Below are positions 1 to 12,037 of a stretch of DNA of 64,000 bases, one piece after another. Position 1 is the stretch's first letter; the number at the start of each line of letters is the position of its first letter. The notes beneath the pieces were generated by a model. The model had not been told where the DNA came from. It searched no databases and saw only the letters and a program-made list of their open reading frames with translations. Location of the stretch: assembly GCF_963169125.1 (NCBI RefSeq), contig NC_084802.1, forward strand, positions 32,766,107 through 32,830,106, written 5' to 3'. The DNA is from Humulus lupulus (Eukaryota; Streptophyta; Magnoliopsida; Rosales; Cannabaceae). The position numbers and the translations under genes were made by a program.

Positions 1-74
1 AATTGTCATCCAAGCCCCAAGTTGATTGCTCAGTTAGTAAAGATGTTCCTCCAAAGCCAACCACCCCTACATAA

Positions 75-3000
75 CTCAGCCCTAAGCCTACTATTGTCAT
101 TCCACCTCCATTCCCAAGCAGACTGAAAAATACTAAAAAGGAAGAGGTTGACAAGGAGATTCTTGATACATTCCGAAAGGTAGAAGTGAATATTCCTCTT
201 CTTGACGCTATTAAACAAGTGCCACGCTATGCCAAGTTTCTGAAAGAGTTGTGCACTAATAAGCGTAAGTTGAGGGGTAATGAAAAAGTTAGTGTGGGGG
301 AGAATGTTTCCGCAGTTCTACAAAAGAAGCTTCCACCAAAGTGTAAGGATCCTGGTACTTTTACTATCCCTTGCACTATTGGGAATAAAAGAATTGAGCG
401 GTGTATGTTGGATTTGGGAGCCTCTATCAATGTCATGCCATTCTCCATTTATGCTTCATTGAATCTCGGTCCACTTGAAGAAACAGGGGTGATTATTCAA
501 CTTGCTGATAGGTCGAATGCTTATCCCAGGGGTGTAATAGAAGATGTTTTAGTTCAAGTTAATGAATTGGTGTTTCCGGCTGATTTTTATGTTCTTGATA
601 TGGAAGATGAATCTATTCCATGCTCCACTCCAATTTTGTTGGGAAGGCCATTCATGAAAACTGCGAGAACTAAAATTGATGTGCATGACGGTACGTTGAC
701 CATGGAATTTGATGGGGAGACTATTCGATTTAATATTTTTGAGGCTATGAGATATCCAAGTGATGTGCACGCTGTTTACTCTATTGATGTGTTGGATAGT
801 CTTTCTCAACGAGTTTTAGATTTGCATAGTGAAGATGATTTGGAGGTTGTGTTGAGAGAGCATCTTGTGTTGACCGATGAAGATTTGTCTCATGAGATCA
901 TGGATGTCATAACCACACTCAATAGTGGTTTTGACAAGACTTTTAAGAAGGTTGCATTTCTTGATTTGCCGATTTCTAATGAGAAATTGCAGCCGTCAAT
1001 TATTGAAGCTCCTACACTTGAATTGAAGCCTCTCCCGGAGCATCTCAAATATGTTTACTTGGGGAAGAACGAGACACTTCCTGTTATAATTGCAAGAAAT
1101 CTTAACCAAGGTCAAGAAGAAAAATTAATGAGAGTACTCCGAGAGTATAAAACAGCCATTGGTTGGTCTATTGCGGATATTAAGGGGATTAGCCCTTCCA
1201 TGTGCATGCACCGAATTTTACTTGAAGAAGGGTTTAAACCAACACGTGAGGCGCAACGGAGATTAAACCCACCAATGATGGAAGTTGTGAAGAAGGAGAT
1301 TCTGAAGCTCCTTAGTGTGGGTGTGATTTACCCAATCTCTGACAGTAAATGGGTGAGTCCAGTTCAAGTGGTACCCAAGAAGTCTGGCATTACTGTGGTG
1401 AAGAATAATGAGAATGAGTTGGTTCCAACTCGAGTTCAAACAGGGTGGCGGGTGTGTATTGATTACCGCAAGCTAAATTCGACAACTCGAAAGGATCACT
1501 TCCCCCTACAATTCATTGATCAGATGCTCGAGAGATTGGCTGGCCACACCTATTACTGTTTCTTAGATGGTTATTCGGGGTATAATCAGATTGTCATAGC
1601 CCCAGAAGACCAGGAGAAGACGACCTTCACATGTCCCTTTGGCACATTTGCTTTTCGGAGAATGCCATTCGGTTTATGCAACGCTCCTGCTACATTTCAG
1701 AGATGTATGGTTAGTATCTTTTCAGATTACATTGAGAGCATTATTGAGGTATTCATGGATGATTTCAGTGTATATGGCGATTCATTTGATAAATGCCTGC
1801 ATAATCTTACTTTGGTTCTCAAACGCTGCATTGAGACCAATCTAGTTTTGAATTGGGAGAAATGCCATTTTATGGTACAGCAGGGGATTGTTTTGGGACA
1901 TGTTATCTCGGAAAAAGGAATTGAAGTGGACAAGGCCAAAGTTGATCTCATTCGGTCTTTACCACCTCCATCTAGTGTCAAGGAAATACGGTCGTTTCTT
2001 GGTCATGCGGGTTTCTATCGAAGATTTATAAAGGACTTCTCTAAAATCTCTACACCACTGTGCAAGCTCCTCCAAAAAGATGTTAAGTTCGAGTTTGATG
2101 AGAAGTGTCTACTGGCCTTTAACATATTAAAAGAATCTTTGACTATAGCGCCTATTATCCAGCCACCGAATTGGGAGATGCCTTTTGAGCTTATGTGTGA
2201 CGCTAGTGATTATGCAGTGGGGGCAGTCCTAGGGCAGCGGGTTGGTAAGCTTCCTCATGTGATTTACTATGCTTCTAGAACTCTAAATGATGCACAGTTA
2301 AATTACTCTACCACTGAGAAGGAACTATTGGCGGTTATCTTTGCTTTGGAGAAGTTTCGTTCTTATTTGATTGGGACGAAAGTAATCATATACACCGACC
2401 ATGCTGCTCTTAAATACTTGCTAGCAAAGAAGGAGGCAAAACCAAGACTTATTCGGTGGATTTTATTGTTACAAGAGTTTGACTTGGAGATAAAAGATAA
2501 AAGCGGCTCGGAAAATCTAGTGGCTGATCACTCGAGTCGGTTGATTCGGGAGGAGGAGTTCTTACCATTGCATGAGCGGTTTCCAGATGAGCAACTCCTT
2601 GCCATGCAAGAAGTTATTCCATGGTATGCCGACATTGTAAATTACCTTGCTTCAAAGGAGTTACCAAGTGATCTCACACAAGCACAACGGAACAAGATTA
2701 AGCATGATGCTCGCCACTATATATGGGATGAACCTTATCTTTGGAAGTATTGTACTGATCAAATCATTCGTAGGTGTGTACCGGAATCTGAATTTCGTTC
2801 CATCCTTGCTTTTTGTCATGCTTATGCTTGTGGTGAACACTTTGGACCTAAGAGGACAGCTCGTAAGATATTTGACAGCGGTTTCTATTGGCCCACAATT
2901 TTCAAAGATGCTTATGCTTATTGTAAGGCATGTGATCGTTGTCAACGAGTGGGTAACATAACGGCCAAGGATCAAATGCCTCAAACTCCCATTTTAATTC

Positions 3001-3926
3001 TTGAAATCTTTGATGTTTGGGGTATGGATTTCATGGGACCATTCCCATCCTCTTTCGCCTATGAATATATTTTATTGGCGGTAGACTACGTGTCTAAATG
3101 GGTGGAAGCGATTGCAACTAGAACGGACAATTCCAAAACAGTAGTGGATTTCATTCGCTCCAACATTTTTGTGCGTTTTGGTACACCTAAGGCTATACTT
3201 AGTGATCGAGGCACTCATTTTTGTAACAAGAGTATAGAAGCATTGTTTCGACGCTATAGTGTAACTCACAAGGTGACAACTGCTTATCATCCACAAGCCA
3301 ACGGGCAAGCGGAGGTTTCTAATCGTGAAATCAAATTGATCCTTGAGAAAACTGTAAATTCAAACCGGAAAGATTGGAGTACAAGGCTAGATGATGCCTT
3401 GTGGGCGTATCGAACGGCATATAAAACACCTATCGGTATGTCACCTTATCGATTGGTGTATGGTAAACCTTGCCATCTACCGGTGGAGCTAGAGCATAAG
3501 GCGTGGTGGGCTGTAAAGAAGTGTAACTTGGACACGGTTGCTGTAGGACAACAAAGAATGCTTCAATTGCATGAGTTAGAAGAAATACGCAATGAAGCAT
3601 ATGAGAGCGCGAAAATCTATAAGGAGAAAACCAAAGCTTTTCATGACAAACATATTCTTCGGAAGAGCTTTGTGGAAGGTCAGAAAGTCCTCATGTATCA
3701 CTCTCGCCTTAAACTCTTTCCTGGGAAGTTGAAGTCTCGCTGGTTAGGTCCGTTCATTGTTACCAAGGTTTTTCCTCATGGAGCGGTCGAAGTTGTAAGC
3801 CCAAGCACGGGGAAGTCTTTCAAGGTGAATGGCCAGAGATTGAAGCCTTATTATGAGTCAATGGCCGAGGAGGAGCAAGTTCATGTGATGTACCTTGAAG
3901 ATCCAGTTTATGTCAATGAAGATTGA
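75..3926 (+). CDS. Athila polyprotein, C-terminal part: protease, reverse transcriptase, RNase H, integrase
   Basis: This polyprotein copies the element RNA into DNA and integrates it. The same frame is open from base 3 but has a TAA at 72-74, so the left edge here is the first base after that stop; similarity to gag-pol continues further left. Counting from the ATG at 186, the protease site D-L-G-A-S is at residues 76-80. The reverse transcriptase has [10 protein letters not shown] and the catalytic FMDD at 523-526. RNase H follows. Integrase has an HHCC zinc region around 878-920 and a catalytic D948, D1007, E1043 triad with the usual 35-residue second gap. A GPF/GPY-like module lies near residue 1200 and no chromodomain is visible. 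After base 75 the frame is intact to TGA at 3924, so the element is fairly young. Confidence 0.92.
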   Translation, partial: LSPKPTIVIPPPFPSRLKNTKKEEVDKEILDTFRKVEVNIPLLDAIKQVPRYAKFLKELCTNKRKLRGNEKVSVGENVSAVLQKKLPPKCKDPGTFTIPCTIGNKRIERCMLDLGASINVMPFSIYASLNLGPLEETGVIIQLADRSNAYPRGVIEDVLVQVNELVFPADFYVLDMEDESIPCSTPILLGRPFMKTARTKIDVHDGTLTMEFDGETIRFNIFEAMRYPSDVHAVYSIDVLDSLSQRVLDLHSEDDLEVVLREHLVLTDEDLSHEIMDVITTLNSGFDKTFKKVAFLDLPISNEKLQPSIIEAPTLELKPLPEHLKYVYLGKNETLPVIIARNLNQGQEEKLMRVLREYKTAIGWSIADIKGISPSMCMHRILLEEGFKPTREAQRRLNPPMMEVVKKEILKLLSVGVIYPISDSKWVSPVQVVPKKSGITVVKNNENELVPTRVQTGWRVCIDYRKLNSTTRKDHFPLQFIDQMLERLAGHTYYCFLDGYSGYNQIVIAPEDQEKTTFTCPFGTFAFRRMPFGLCNAPATFQRCMVSIFSDYIESIIEVFMDDFSVYGDSFDKCLHNLTLVLKRCIETNLVLNWEKCHFMVQQGIVLGHVISEKGIEVDKAKVDLIRSLPPPSSVKEIRSFLGHAGFYRRFIKDFSKISTPLCKLLQKDVKFEFDEKCLLAFNILKESLTIAPIIQPPNWEMPFELMCDASDYAVGAVLGQRVGKLPHVIYYASRTLNDAQLNYSTTEKELLAVIFALEKFRSYLIGTKVIIYTDHAALKYLLAKKEAKPRLIRWILLLQEFDLEIKDKSGSENLVADHSSRLIREEEFLPLHERFPDEQLLAMQEVIPWYADIVNYLASKELPSDLTQAQRNKIKHDARHYIWDEPYLWKYCTDQIIRRCVPESEFRSILAFCHAYACGEHFGPKRTARKIFDSGFYWPTIFKDAYAYCKACDRCQRVGNITAKDQMPQTPILILEIFDVWGMDFMGPFPSSFAYEYILLAVDYVSKWVEAIATRTDNSKTVVDFIRSNIFVRFGTPKAILSDRGTHFCNKSIEALFRRYSVTHKVTTAYHPQANGQAEVSNREIKLILEKTVNSNRKDWSTRLDDALWAYRTAYKTPIGMSPYRLVYGKPCHLPVELEHKAWWAVKKCNLDTVAVGQQRMLQLHELEEIRNEAYESAKIYKEKTKAFHDKHILRKSFVEGQKVLMYHSRLKLFPGKLKSRWLGPFIVTKVFPHGAVEVVSPSTGKSFKVNGQRLKPYYESMAEEEQVHVMYLEDPVYVNED

Positions 3927-4092
3927 AGTTCTGAGTCGAGCTAGCGACGTTAAACGTAGCCATCTTTATTGTTTTCAGTTTTTGTTATTTTTATTATTAT
4001 TTTTAAGTTGAACATTTAGTTTTTTAAAGTTTTTGTACTCTGATTCTCTCTTTAAAAAAAAAAAAAAAAAAAAAATTCAGAAAAAGGCACCA

Positions 4093-4300
4093 TGCCGCGG
4101 CACATAAAAGGCTTGCCGCGGCACGAGAAAGGCTTGCCAGACCCGAGGCCCATTGGCCGCGGCAAAGAAAAAGGCTGCCGCGGCACACACCAAGCCGAGA
4201 GGAGTGTGCCGCGGCACATCAAATCCCCTGCCGCGGCACGTTATCGACCCCAGAAGCCGAAGCTCTCCTGCCGCGGCACGTAAATATGCTTGCCGCGGCA
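4093..4300. repeat. Cluster of eight TGCCGCGGCA palindromes between pol and the env-position ORF
   Basis: The perfect 10-bp palindrome TGCCGCGGCA occurs at 4093, 4114, 4176, 4207, 4229, 4269 and 4291, with a one-base variant GGCCGCGGCA at 4155. Spacing is irregular (about 20-40 bp) and the sequence between copies is not conserved, so this is not a simple tandem repeat. A poly-A run (about 4053-4074) lies just upstream. The same word recurs in the LTR of the same element. Confidence 0.95.
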
Positions 4301-4998
4301 CGTGCCCCAGAAATCCCTAAAAACCCTTTTTCTTTCCCTTTTCTCACCCATCACTCTCCCTCTTACCTTCTAAAAACTACCCACCGATTTTGCCATCCCA
4401 TTCTCCATCTTCATTCCTCTCCTCTCAATCCCTACACATAATCACCCCATTCCTCATACTCATCCTCACTTCTCACCCTCATTAATCCAAAGACCTTGCC
4501 TATTCCATCTACCCATCTTTCTCATCATCCATTATACCCATTCCTCAAAATCACCATCATTAGCCACCCATTACTTTCATTAGCGACTAACGCTCATTGG
4601 GTAGGCTTTGCTCGGGATCAAGCATCATCAAGCACATTTGCATCATCTTTGGGTTGGATTCAAGGTATTTTTCTCTATTTGCAAGCTTTGATTGAGGTTT
4701 ATCAACTTCTAATTCCTCTGAGAGTGGACGGGTTTTGTTGGATCTCCTTCTTTGATTTTGATTTCTGTGGTGAAAATGCTTGTATATTGAGTGTATCTAC
4801 ATCTTGGGGGTAGTTGATCAAGCCATACACTTGTGATCTCTGAAGTTTAAAAAGTGCACTCTACATGCTCGATGAAATGCCACAGTGAGTTGAATAGTCA
4901 GATTTGAGCGTGTTACATCTTCTACTCTGTGCTGTGCCATTAATTATTACTCATTACCACTTTGAAGGCGTTAATCCTCAATTATTGCCTGTAATATA
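4301..4998 (+). other. Spacer between the palindrome cluster and the env-position ORF
   Basis: A pyrimidine-rich stretch (roughly 4320-4600) grades into mixed sequence. No convincing coding frame is seen; a short open frame of 105 codons at 4496-4813 has no recognisable motif. It probably acts as leader or intron for the downstream ORF. Possible splice-acceptor-like pyrimidine/AG sequences are present but none can be assigned. Confidence 0.4.
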
Positions 4999-6204
4999 AT
5001 GTCAAGCAAGAGATCACGCACTGACCATGCAGGCCCGTCTACCACAGCCAAAGTCAAGTATGATGCAAAGAAATTCACTTCAAAAGAAGCGTTTGAAAGC
5101 TACAAGGATTCCATTGATAAGAAGAAGGCATGGGTGGCAGAACGGGGCTTTGATCTAGACATGCATCATCCTTACCCAAGGTTGATGAGTATCATCGAGC
5201 AGAGGGGTTGGCAAAGACTGTGTGCCCAACCACAGCCCGCGGTTGTATCGATTGTTCGTGAGTTCTATGCTAATGCAATCGACCGCAAGAATTTACAGGT
5301 AATGGTTAGGGGTGTTTCCGTTACCTATTCTGCCTCTGCCATTAACCGTTACTATGGCTTGCCAGACATTCCCAATGACGAATTTAATGCTTCTGAATCA
5401 AATCTGGACCCTAATGCCATTATCCAAGCTATTGGCATTCAAGGAGCACGGTGGAGGGCGACAGAGAATGCCTTGTCACACAAACTGGAGTCCAAGTATA
5501 TGGACTATGAACTTAAGGCATGGCATCGTTTTGTTGGGGAAAAACTATTCCCAACAAAACATTTTGGAACAGTTGATTTGGCCTGTGGGAATTTGTTGAG
5601 GGCTATTATGACCAACGAGACTATTGACGTTGGCAAGATCATTCACGCCTCTATTCTGAAGAGTATGGCTAGCACACAGTACGGGTTCTACCATCCTTCA
5701 TTAATCACAGACTTATGCAAGAAAGCCGGTGTGCGCTGGAATGATAATGAAGAGGTCAAAAACCCAATGCATATCATTGACAGGAATACTATTCAGCGGT
5801 TTGACAAACCCGCAGCCACATCTTCTGAGCAACCTGCATCTTCTTCACATGCACCTGTGCAGCCTCACACAGGCCGATCCAGGTCACTTACTGATCGGGT
5901 TGCCGCCATGGAGACGGAACTTTACCGAGCTCGCATTGACATGCGAGCATATCATGATGAAATGGTGGCCCACAACCAACGGATGATGGAGATTGCTGCT
6001 TATCAAGACCTATGCTTCAGGATGCAGCAAACCTATTTAGGGGCGGATATGTCTGCATTCCCACCGGCCCCAAATTGGTTGCCACCTTATCCTCCAGCTG
6101 TTCCAGTACAGCCGAGTAACACTCAGGAATATGGAGATGCTGATGAAGCAGCTGGCACAGAGGAGTTCAACTATGATGAGGATGACACTTTTAGTCGCAA
6201 CTGA
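4999..6204 (+). CDS. Athila third ORF (envelope position), plant-transposon-protein type
   Basis: An intact 401-codon frame lies downstream of integrase on the same strand. Many Athila elements carry an extra ORF here, often called env-like. The N-terminal 30 residues are basic and polar. Residues about 60-250 (from AWVAERGFDLDMHHPYP to YHPSLITDLCKKAGV) resemble the putative plant transposon protein domain seen in many Athila-derived proteins. The C-terminus is a helical segment with heptad-like MET-ELYRARIDMR, then a proline-rich and acidic tail. I see no convincing signal peptide, transmembrane segment or furin-like site, so a membrane fusion role is not supported by the sequence. Function is unknown. 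Confidence 0.75.
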   Translation: MSSKRSRTDHAGPSTTAKVKYDAKKFTSKEAFESYKDSIDKKKAWVAERGFDLDMHHPYPRLMSIIEQRGWQRLCAQPQPAVVSIVREFYANAIDRKNLQVMVRGVSVTYSASAINRYYGLPDIPNDEFNASESNLDPNAIIQAIGIQGARWRATENALSHKLESKYMDYELKAWHRFVGEKLFPTKHFGTVDLACGNLLRAIMTNETIDVGKIIHASILKSMASTQYGFYHPSLITDLCKKAGVRWNDNEEVKNPMHIIDRNTIQRFDKPAATSSEQPASSSHAPVQPHTGRSRSLTDRVAAMETELYRARIDMRAYHDEMVAHNQRMMEIAAYQDLCFRMQQTYLGADMSAFPPAPNWLPPYPPAVPVQPSNTQEYGDADEAAGTEEFNYDEDDTFSRN

Positions 6205-7674
6205 TGAGGGAGTTTTTCTTTTTTTTCTTTTCGTATTTGCTTATTTTTCTTTTATTTACTGTTCTTGTCTCAATTTGTACTTATCTCCATTGAGGACAAT
6301 GTTCAATTTAAGTGTGGGGGACGGGTAACAAATTGTTTGTCTGGTTAATTGTCTTTGTTTATAAGTGTTTGTGTGTGTGTTGTTTTGTCTTGTGTCTTGG
6401 GATGGTCTTATTGAATGCAATGGTCGATGATGAGTTTATGAGTGACACTAAACTTGAATGCTAGAAGATGATGGATAGATTATGATTCGTGTGATTGACT
6501 CATGTTTTGATGACTACTTGAATTTGTGATTTAAATAGCGATTTATTACAGTTAGATTGGCTACTTACTTGTGTTAGGAATAGTTTATGCATGTCGGAAA
6601 AAAAAATAATAATAAGAAAGAAATATAGATATTACAACTTAGCCCCCGCCACTCTAGAACACACTAGTTAATTGCTTGAGGCGAAATCATAAGTGCAGAA
6701 TTAGGAAAATGATAAAGGCAATTTCTTTGGATCGTTTGAGCCTTTCAAGCCTACCTTATCAATAATGTATCCTTAGTTCCCTGTTTTGAGCCTTATTGAC
6801 CATATATTTTTTTTCGATGAAAACTCATTACTTAACCCTAAACTTCTTTCTTTTTCTTTATCTGTGTTGATAACCCATTGCACCATGGCTTAGCTAGTTA
6901 AATTTCTACTATGGGATGAGAGGTTATATGAAAAAAAAAAAAAAAAAAGAGAAGAAAGAAAGAAAAAAGAGAAGTATAGTAAGAGTTTCTGTATATGATG
7001 TGGTTATAAGTGTAAAGATCTCCTATTTATCCCCACGAAATATGTTAAAAGCAAAAAGAGAAAAAGAAAAGAAATTTGTTTTCTTGCATGAAAATAAGTG
7101 TGGGGGAAAATAGAGAGATCAACAATGTATGAAGTTTATGAGGGAATTGTTGAAGAAGATCCAAAGTAGAAATAGAAAAAGTATATATTAGGTATGCTAT
7201 GGTGCAATATGAGCCTAAAATGTATCTTTCTCATCTACCCTGTACCCTAGCCATCCATTATAAGCTGATAAAGACCTTTTGATTCTTGATTCTGTGTGTT
7301 TATATTAGTGGAGAGTAATTGGTTAGTGTCTATGGAGTGGTTGCCCTTTATATATATATTCATTTTCTGATGAGGGGCTAGTTTGCTTAAAAAATTTGAA
7401 TAAAACGACATGTATAAATTCATCTTGATTCAAGTGAACTGGTAAGTATGACTGTTATAACTCGTGGTTTAAGACAAATTTCAAGTGGTTCATCAATTTG
7501 GGAGTTGAAAATCTGATGGTTATGAAATTCAAAGTCACTATAGCATAATATTTTAGTGAAATTCTCTGAGACAATCATTGTATTCAGTGAGACCGCCTCT
7601 GTGTTAGTTTTTAGTTTTGTTTAGAGTCTAGTTGGTTTGCTAAGGGACTAGCAAAGTTTAAGTGTGGGGGAATT
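6205..7674 (+). other. Athila 3' non-coding region ending in the polypurine tract
   Basis: About 1.5 kb without a supported gene. The 12-mer AAGTGTGGGGGA occurs three times: near 6310, near 7096, and at about 7660 directly before the LTR. The last is the expected plus-strand primer; the others are internal extra copies. A purine-rich run lies at about 6930-6975. Confidence 0.75.
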
Positions 7675-9167
7675 TGATAAGTATATTTTTGTATAAAGTT
7701 TACCTTTCTACTTATCAGATTTTGTGTTCATAAGTAGTGTGTTTGGGGATAGTTAGAATCGTTTTGTTAATTTGTTTCATTTAATCTAAATTATTATTTT
7801 TAAGGATAATTGTATATTTTTGATGATTTTTGGTTGAATGATGATTTTGTAGGATTCTAACCATTGGAGTAAAGTGTTAAAGAGGAGAAAAATCGAGAAA
7901 ATAACAAAAGTACAGAAATCTGAGAGCTTGCCGCTACAGGGAAAAGTCCCTGCCGCTACGAGGGAAATCAGAAAGGTCCTTTCCGCTACAGGGAAAAGGC
8001 CCTGCCGCTACAAGAGAAACAGAGAGTCTCGTGCCGCGGCAAGGAAAGTTGCATACCGCGGCACGCAAAGCCCATATCGCATACCTAAAGCCTCGTGCCG
8101 CGGCAAGGAAATATGGCTGCCGCGGCACGCGTTTGAATTCAGAATTAAATTCGATTTTTCTCAATTTTTGGACGGGGAATAAAAGGGGGATTAGGTCATA
8201 TTCGTGAATTAAGTTTTAGATACACGATTTTAGAGAGAGGAACACAGAGAGAGCGGAGGAGAAGAAGGAGGATCGCATTCAACTTTTTCAATAGTTTTCT
8301 TCTTCTCTAAACTCTTCTATTCTTTGATTCTGGTTATGTTTTTAATCATGATTGTTGGCTAAGTTTCTTTTAGGTTAGGGGTTATTCAAAACCCAGACAT
8401 GAATGTTTGATTTGAGATGTGAATATTGTTCTTGATTTCCATAATGTTAAATTGCTTCTATTCTTCTATGCCTATTGTATGAAATATTGTGATTCCTTGT
8501 TAGGGTGTACAACTAATTAGAGCTTGCATTATTTTACTGTCATCTTAGAATTTCTATTCACCTAATAGTTTAGGATTCTAAGTGTTTGTGATAAATTGCA
8601 ATTGATGATGTGGTCAAAAGCATTGTTGATTGTGATGAAGAATAGAACCTAGGTTAAATGAATTAAATGCTTCATTGATTTATTGCCTAGATTAACCTAT
8701 CTCCATTGTTGTTAATGCTTTTCCTAAATTGAATGAATCGTATGCTTAATAGGTTTGTTGTTTGGTAAGAAGAATTGATTATTGAGCGCTTAGCCGTAAT
8801 TGATTGTGATAGGGAGATTGGGATAATTGACTGCTTAAGCGTTATCTACAGGGTTAATAGTTTAATTGGGAATTGGAATAATATTCATTATTGATATTCA
8901 TGCATGATTGTCTGAGGTGGAGAATAATTCTTAACCATCTTTGAAATCGTTGTTAATCTCTTCTTGCTATCAATTGTTTTCTTAATTATTGCTTTTACTT
9001 TTACTTTCCAAAACCCCCCTTTCCAATTTAACTTTGTTAAGCTTTTGTGAATAATAAACTGAATATAGTTCCCTTGGGTTCGACCTCTATTTTCCGTTAT
9101 ACTAAATAATTGGTTTGAGAGTAAATAAAATATTTGTTAAATTTGGTACGCAATACGACACGCATCA
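7675..9167 (+). repeat. Athila 3' LTR
   Basis: It begins TGATAAGTAT directly after the polypurine tract and ends ACACGCATCA, giving TG...CA ends and 1,493 bp. A TATA-like AATAAAAGGGG lies at about 8178, just after the palindrome-rich segment. No gene is carried within it. The partner LTR is outside the window. Confidence 0.88.
7929..8127. repeat. Palindrome-word cluster in the Athila LTR
   Basis: There are about eight copies of a word starting TGCCGC. The early copies read TGCCGCTACA or close variants (7929 to about 8012). The later ones are TGCCGCGGCA at 8032, 8096 and 8118, with TACCGCGGCA at 8054. The cluster ends about 50 bp before the presumed TATA box and uses the same word as the cluster at 4093-4300. 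Confidence 0.9.
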
Positions 9168-9694
9168 ATCTGGCACCCCCAACCATTTGTGAAGTCAACC
9201 ACGCAATGTAAACGTGTGCATATCAGACATCACGTGTCTACTCCATTCTTGAATTCTAGGACACGCAGCATAAACGTGCGTGTTCATCCCCCTTACCTAT
9301 TGATTTGACAACACTTCATTGTCAGGTTTTAGGAATTAATCATAAGTGTCACAGAGGTGACATGATGGGTAAGGAGGTCACGGGATGACCCCCTTTACCA
9401 ACACCCAGATATCCTCTCCCTATAAATATGGAGACCTTGGGCGTTGCAAGGGGTTGGCGTTTTGATTGTAAAGACACTCTGTAAGGAATACTCGAGAGAT
9501 ATCAATAATATAGACTGGTGGACTAGAGGGATTTTAACCTTCGAACCACCTAAAAGAAAAGGAGTGATAACCTTCCCACCATACTAATTTCCCCAGTTTG
9601 GAATATAAATATTTACATATTACGGTTCACTATTTAGCACTAATCCATCCCGTTTATTCGTATAATTATCTGTTGGCGAAGAACCACGTCAACA
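9168..9694 (+). repeat. Right part of a Tat-type LTR, interrupted by the Athila element
   Basis: The sequence ends CACGTCAACA, like the other Tat-type LTR ends here (GTCAACA at 22338, 24238 and 27599). It has a TATA box CTATAAATATGG at about 9421. The left part is missing because Athila ends at 9167; it should continue beyond the left edge of Athila, outside the window. No internal region is attached on the right, so it may be a solo LTR. No gene. Confidence 0.6.
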
Positions 9695-10901
9695 CCTACT
9701 AAACCGGGTAGTAGAAACGATCCCAAGGCCTAAGGTTTGAGTCCCCAAGCCAAAAACTCAATTTTGGCCAAAAATGCTCTTAAGGGTCGTGGCCCTACAT
9801 CCACCATGCCATAACCCGCCTCCCAAATAGAGGCGCCAGCCTCAAGCTCCTGCACCTTATGTCGCGGCATTGCCTCCCAAGCGCCGCGACATTGCCTGGC
9901 CATCAGCCAAAAACCCCTGTTTTCTCCCATCAAAACCTCATTTTTTTCCTTCTTTTAATCCTTCCAAAACTTATCCAAACATCTCCAAATCCAAACCAAG
10001 CATCACCACAACACAATCAACATTCCAACAACAAAACCCAAGCTTTGAACCACCAAAAACCACACCAATTACTCAATTCTATAATCAAAAGTTCTAACTC
10101 AAAATTAACTTCAAAACAGAGTAAAAACCAGAAATTTCATGGCTGAATCTTACCTTAAGCTCAAGATTAAACCCTCTTCAATGGCTCAACACAATCCTAA
10201 ACCCTCAAGGCTTGATTCCCTAACTTGAATCCTCAAATGGAACTTCAAAAATTCAAAGGGAAGGAGAGGAGAAGATGAACGGGAGAAGAAACCAACTGCT
10301 CTATTTTTGCTTAAGCTTCTTATAGCTTCCTATGGCTGATATATATCTTAAGGTCAAAAGACCAAAATGCCCCTAGGTCATATTTATTTTCTTAACAGCC
10401 CCAAGGGCAAAACCGTCATTTCCCGCCTATCTCGTTAATTATAATTAACACCCTCCAATTCTCGATACTTCCAATATTCTCAAATGCTAATAAATCATAT
10501 CCCATTACCCTGTAATTCCTGGCAATGTTCTAATCCTCAAATCACCCCGAGCCCCGAGATTAACCTCGTTATGACCAGACCGAAAACTTGCATTCCATGA
10601 TCGTCTCATGCCAAATGGCTCGAACAAATCCACATATAATGTGGTATTATTCATAATTCACCCACATGCATGAAAATACACAACTACGCCCTCAATGGCC
10701 CAAATTACCAAAATGCCCTTATAATGAAAAATAGACTCATATGCATGCATTTATCATCATATTATAATATAATTCACATAAACATGCATATAATTATTTA
10801 ATGGCATAATAAATCAATTATGACCCTCTTGGCCTCCTAATCAAGGTCCTAAACCTTGGCACAAAGCTAAGCTTAAGCGACAAGAAACTTAGGGCATTAC
10901 A
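9695..10901 (-). repeat. Tekay-type LTR fragment, reversed
   Basis: Read on the minus strand, it starts TGTAATGCCCTAAG at 10901 and matches the order of words in the solo LTR at 12321 (TGCATG-rich start, GGCATGAGACGATC, GAGGATTCAAG, CCTTGGGATCG). It is cut at 9694 by the Tat-type LTR. A GC-rich word pair (GTCGCGGCATTGCC and GCCGCGACATTGCC) lies at about 9860-9895. Apparent ORFs at 9730-10146 are not supported as genes. Confidence 0.8.
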
Positions 10902-11583
10902 TCCCGAGAGATAGACTCATTAGTCATCTAATCAGGGCATAGGTCCCCAGAGATAGACTCATTAGTCATTTATTCAGGGTGCAGGTCCCTAGAGATAGAC
11001 TCATTAGTCATCTATTTAGGGTGCAGGACCCCAGATTGACTTGACAATTATTTACTCAGGGCACAAGACCCCATAATCAGTTATTTGTACTTGCCTGCAT
11101 GCATGAATAGGGTTATTACTTCTAGACATGCTTATTATGATTTGATGCATATTATTATATGCTTATGAGCATGTGTTTGAGTTTTCTTGCTGAGCCTCGG
11201 CTCATGGGTGCTATGTGGTGCAGGTAAAGGTAAAAGAAAGTTGAACCATCCTTGAGTTGGAGAGCTTAGGTGATGATGTGTACATATGCAGCTGCTCGAC
11301 CACCACGACCGAGGGTTTAAAGAGGAACTAGGGTTAAACCCTATTTCTCCGCTTAGGTCGGCTGGTTGTAAATATTTTATTGTAATTAACCTTTAAAATA
11401 TATTTTGGGTTCCCAATGTATTCATTAAACATTTTAGTGAAACGTTGTATCTTTGACCAAAATTTTTAACCCTAAACCGTCAATCACATTTAGTTACACG
11501 ATTATGTTCAAATGACTCGGTTAGCAAGTTTAACACTATTTAAAATACACAGCATAACGGTCCCTGGGTAGTAAGGCATTACA
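10902..11583 (+). repeat. Element A 5' LTR, right part
   Basis: It begins inside a tandem stretch built on AGAGATAGACTCATTAGTC, with about three units to 11040. It continues through CTTGCTGAGCCTCGGCTC and ends GTAAGGCATTACA, directly followed by the primer binding site. The left part is missing, replaced by the reversed fragment ending at 10901. Confidence 0.8.
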
Positions 11584-11586
11584 ACT

Positions 11587-11603
11587 TGGTATCAGAGTGA
11601 GCC
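11587..11603 (+). other. Primer binding site (initiator Met tRNA)
   Basis: TGGTATCAGAG starts 3 bases after the LTR end. It complements the 3' end of plant initiator tRNA-Met and is the usual primer site of Tekay and other chromoviruses. Confidence 0.85.
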
Positions 11604-12037
11604 AAGGTTAAGGGTTCCTGTAGACAAGCTGGGCATGTACACTCGTCACTAAAGACAAGCTTCACTAAGGGTATGGTAACTATTTATGTGGTCATGTGCT
11701 TAACTGCTTAAATAGAATGTAAATGCTTTACCTGCATACTGTATTAGGGAGCATGAGATTCTGTTAGGGCTTAGCCCTTGACTATTGATATGATTATATG
11801 ATTACCTGCTCAGTGAATATATATAAATGTGTTATTTGCATGCTGGAGTTGGGAGCATGGTATGTATATTGCAAGAGCAGGGGTTATGAATTGGTGTATG
11901 GATGTTGTGGGCGTGTTTTTAGCACTGCAGTGATTTGTGAATGTGGTGTTGTGTGATTTTTCCCGTGGGGAAGGCTTTTGAATATGCTCATCATGTTTAA
12001 TGGGCCAAGTTATTGATTGCAAATTTAATTAGAGGTT

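Larger units (their letters stand above)
1..9167 (+). mobile_element. Athila-type Ty3/gypsy retrotransposon, 3' portion (5' end outside window)
   Basis: In plus-strand order it holds the end of gag-pol, a GC-palindrome array, an ORF in the envelope position, a non-coding stretch with three polypurine-like tracts, and a 3' LTR beginning TGATAAG and ending GCATCA. The FMDD-type reverse transcriptase, the D-L-G-A-S protease site and the large extra ORF after integrase are typical of the Athila lineage. The 5' LTR and most of gag lie left of the window, so target duplications cannot be checked here. The first bases after the element are ATCTG. Confidence 0.9.

Noticed and set aside
4093..4300. 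CRISPR array
   Set aside because: The repeats are 10-bp palindromes with irregular spacing in a plant retrotransposon; no cas genes, no uniform spacers.
4999..6204. True viral envelope protein
   Set aside because: No signal peptide, transmembrane segment or fusion-peptide-like stretch is visible, so I only call it the env-position ORF.
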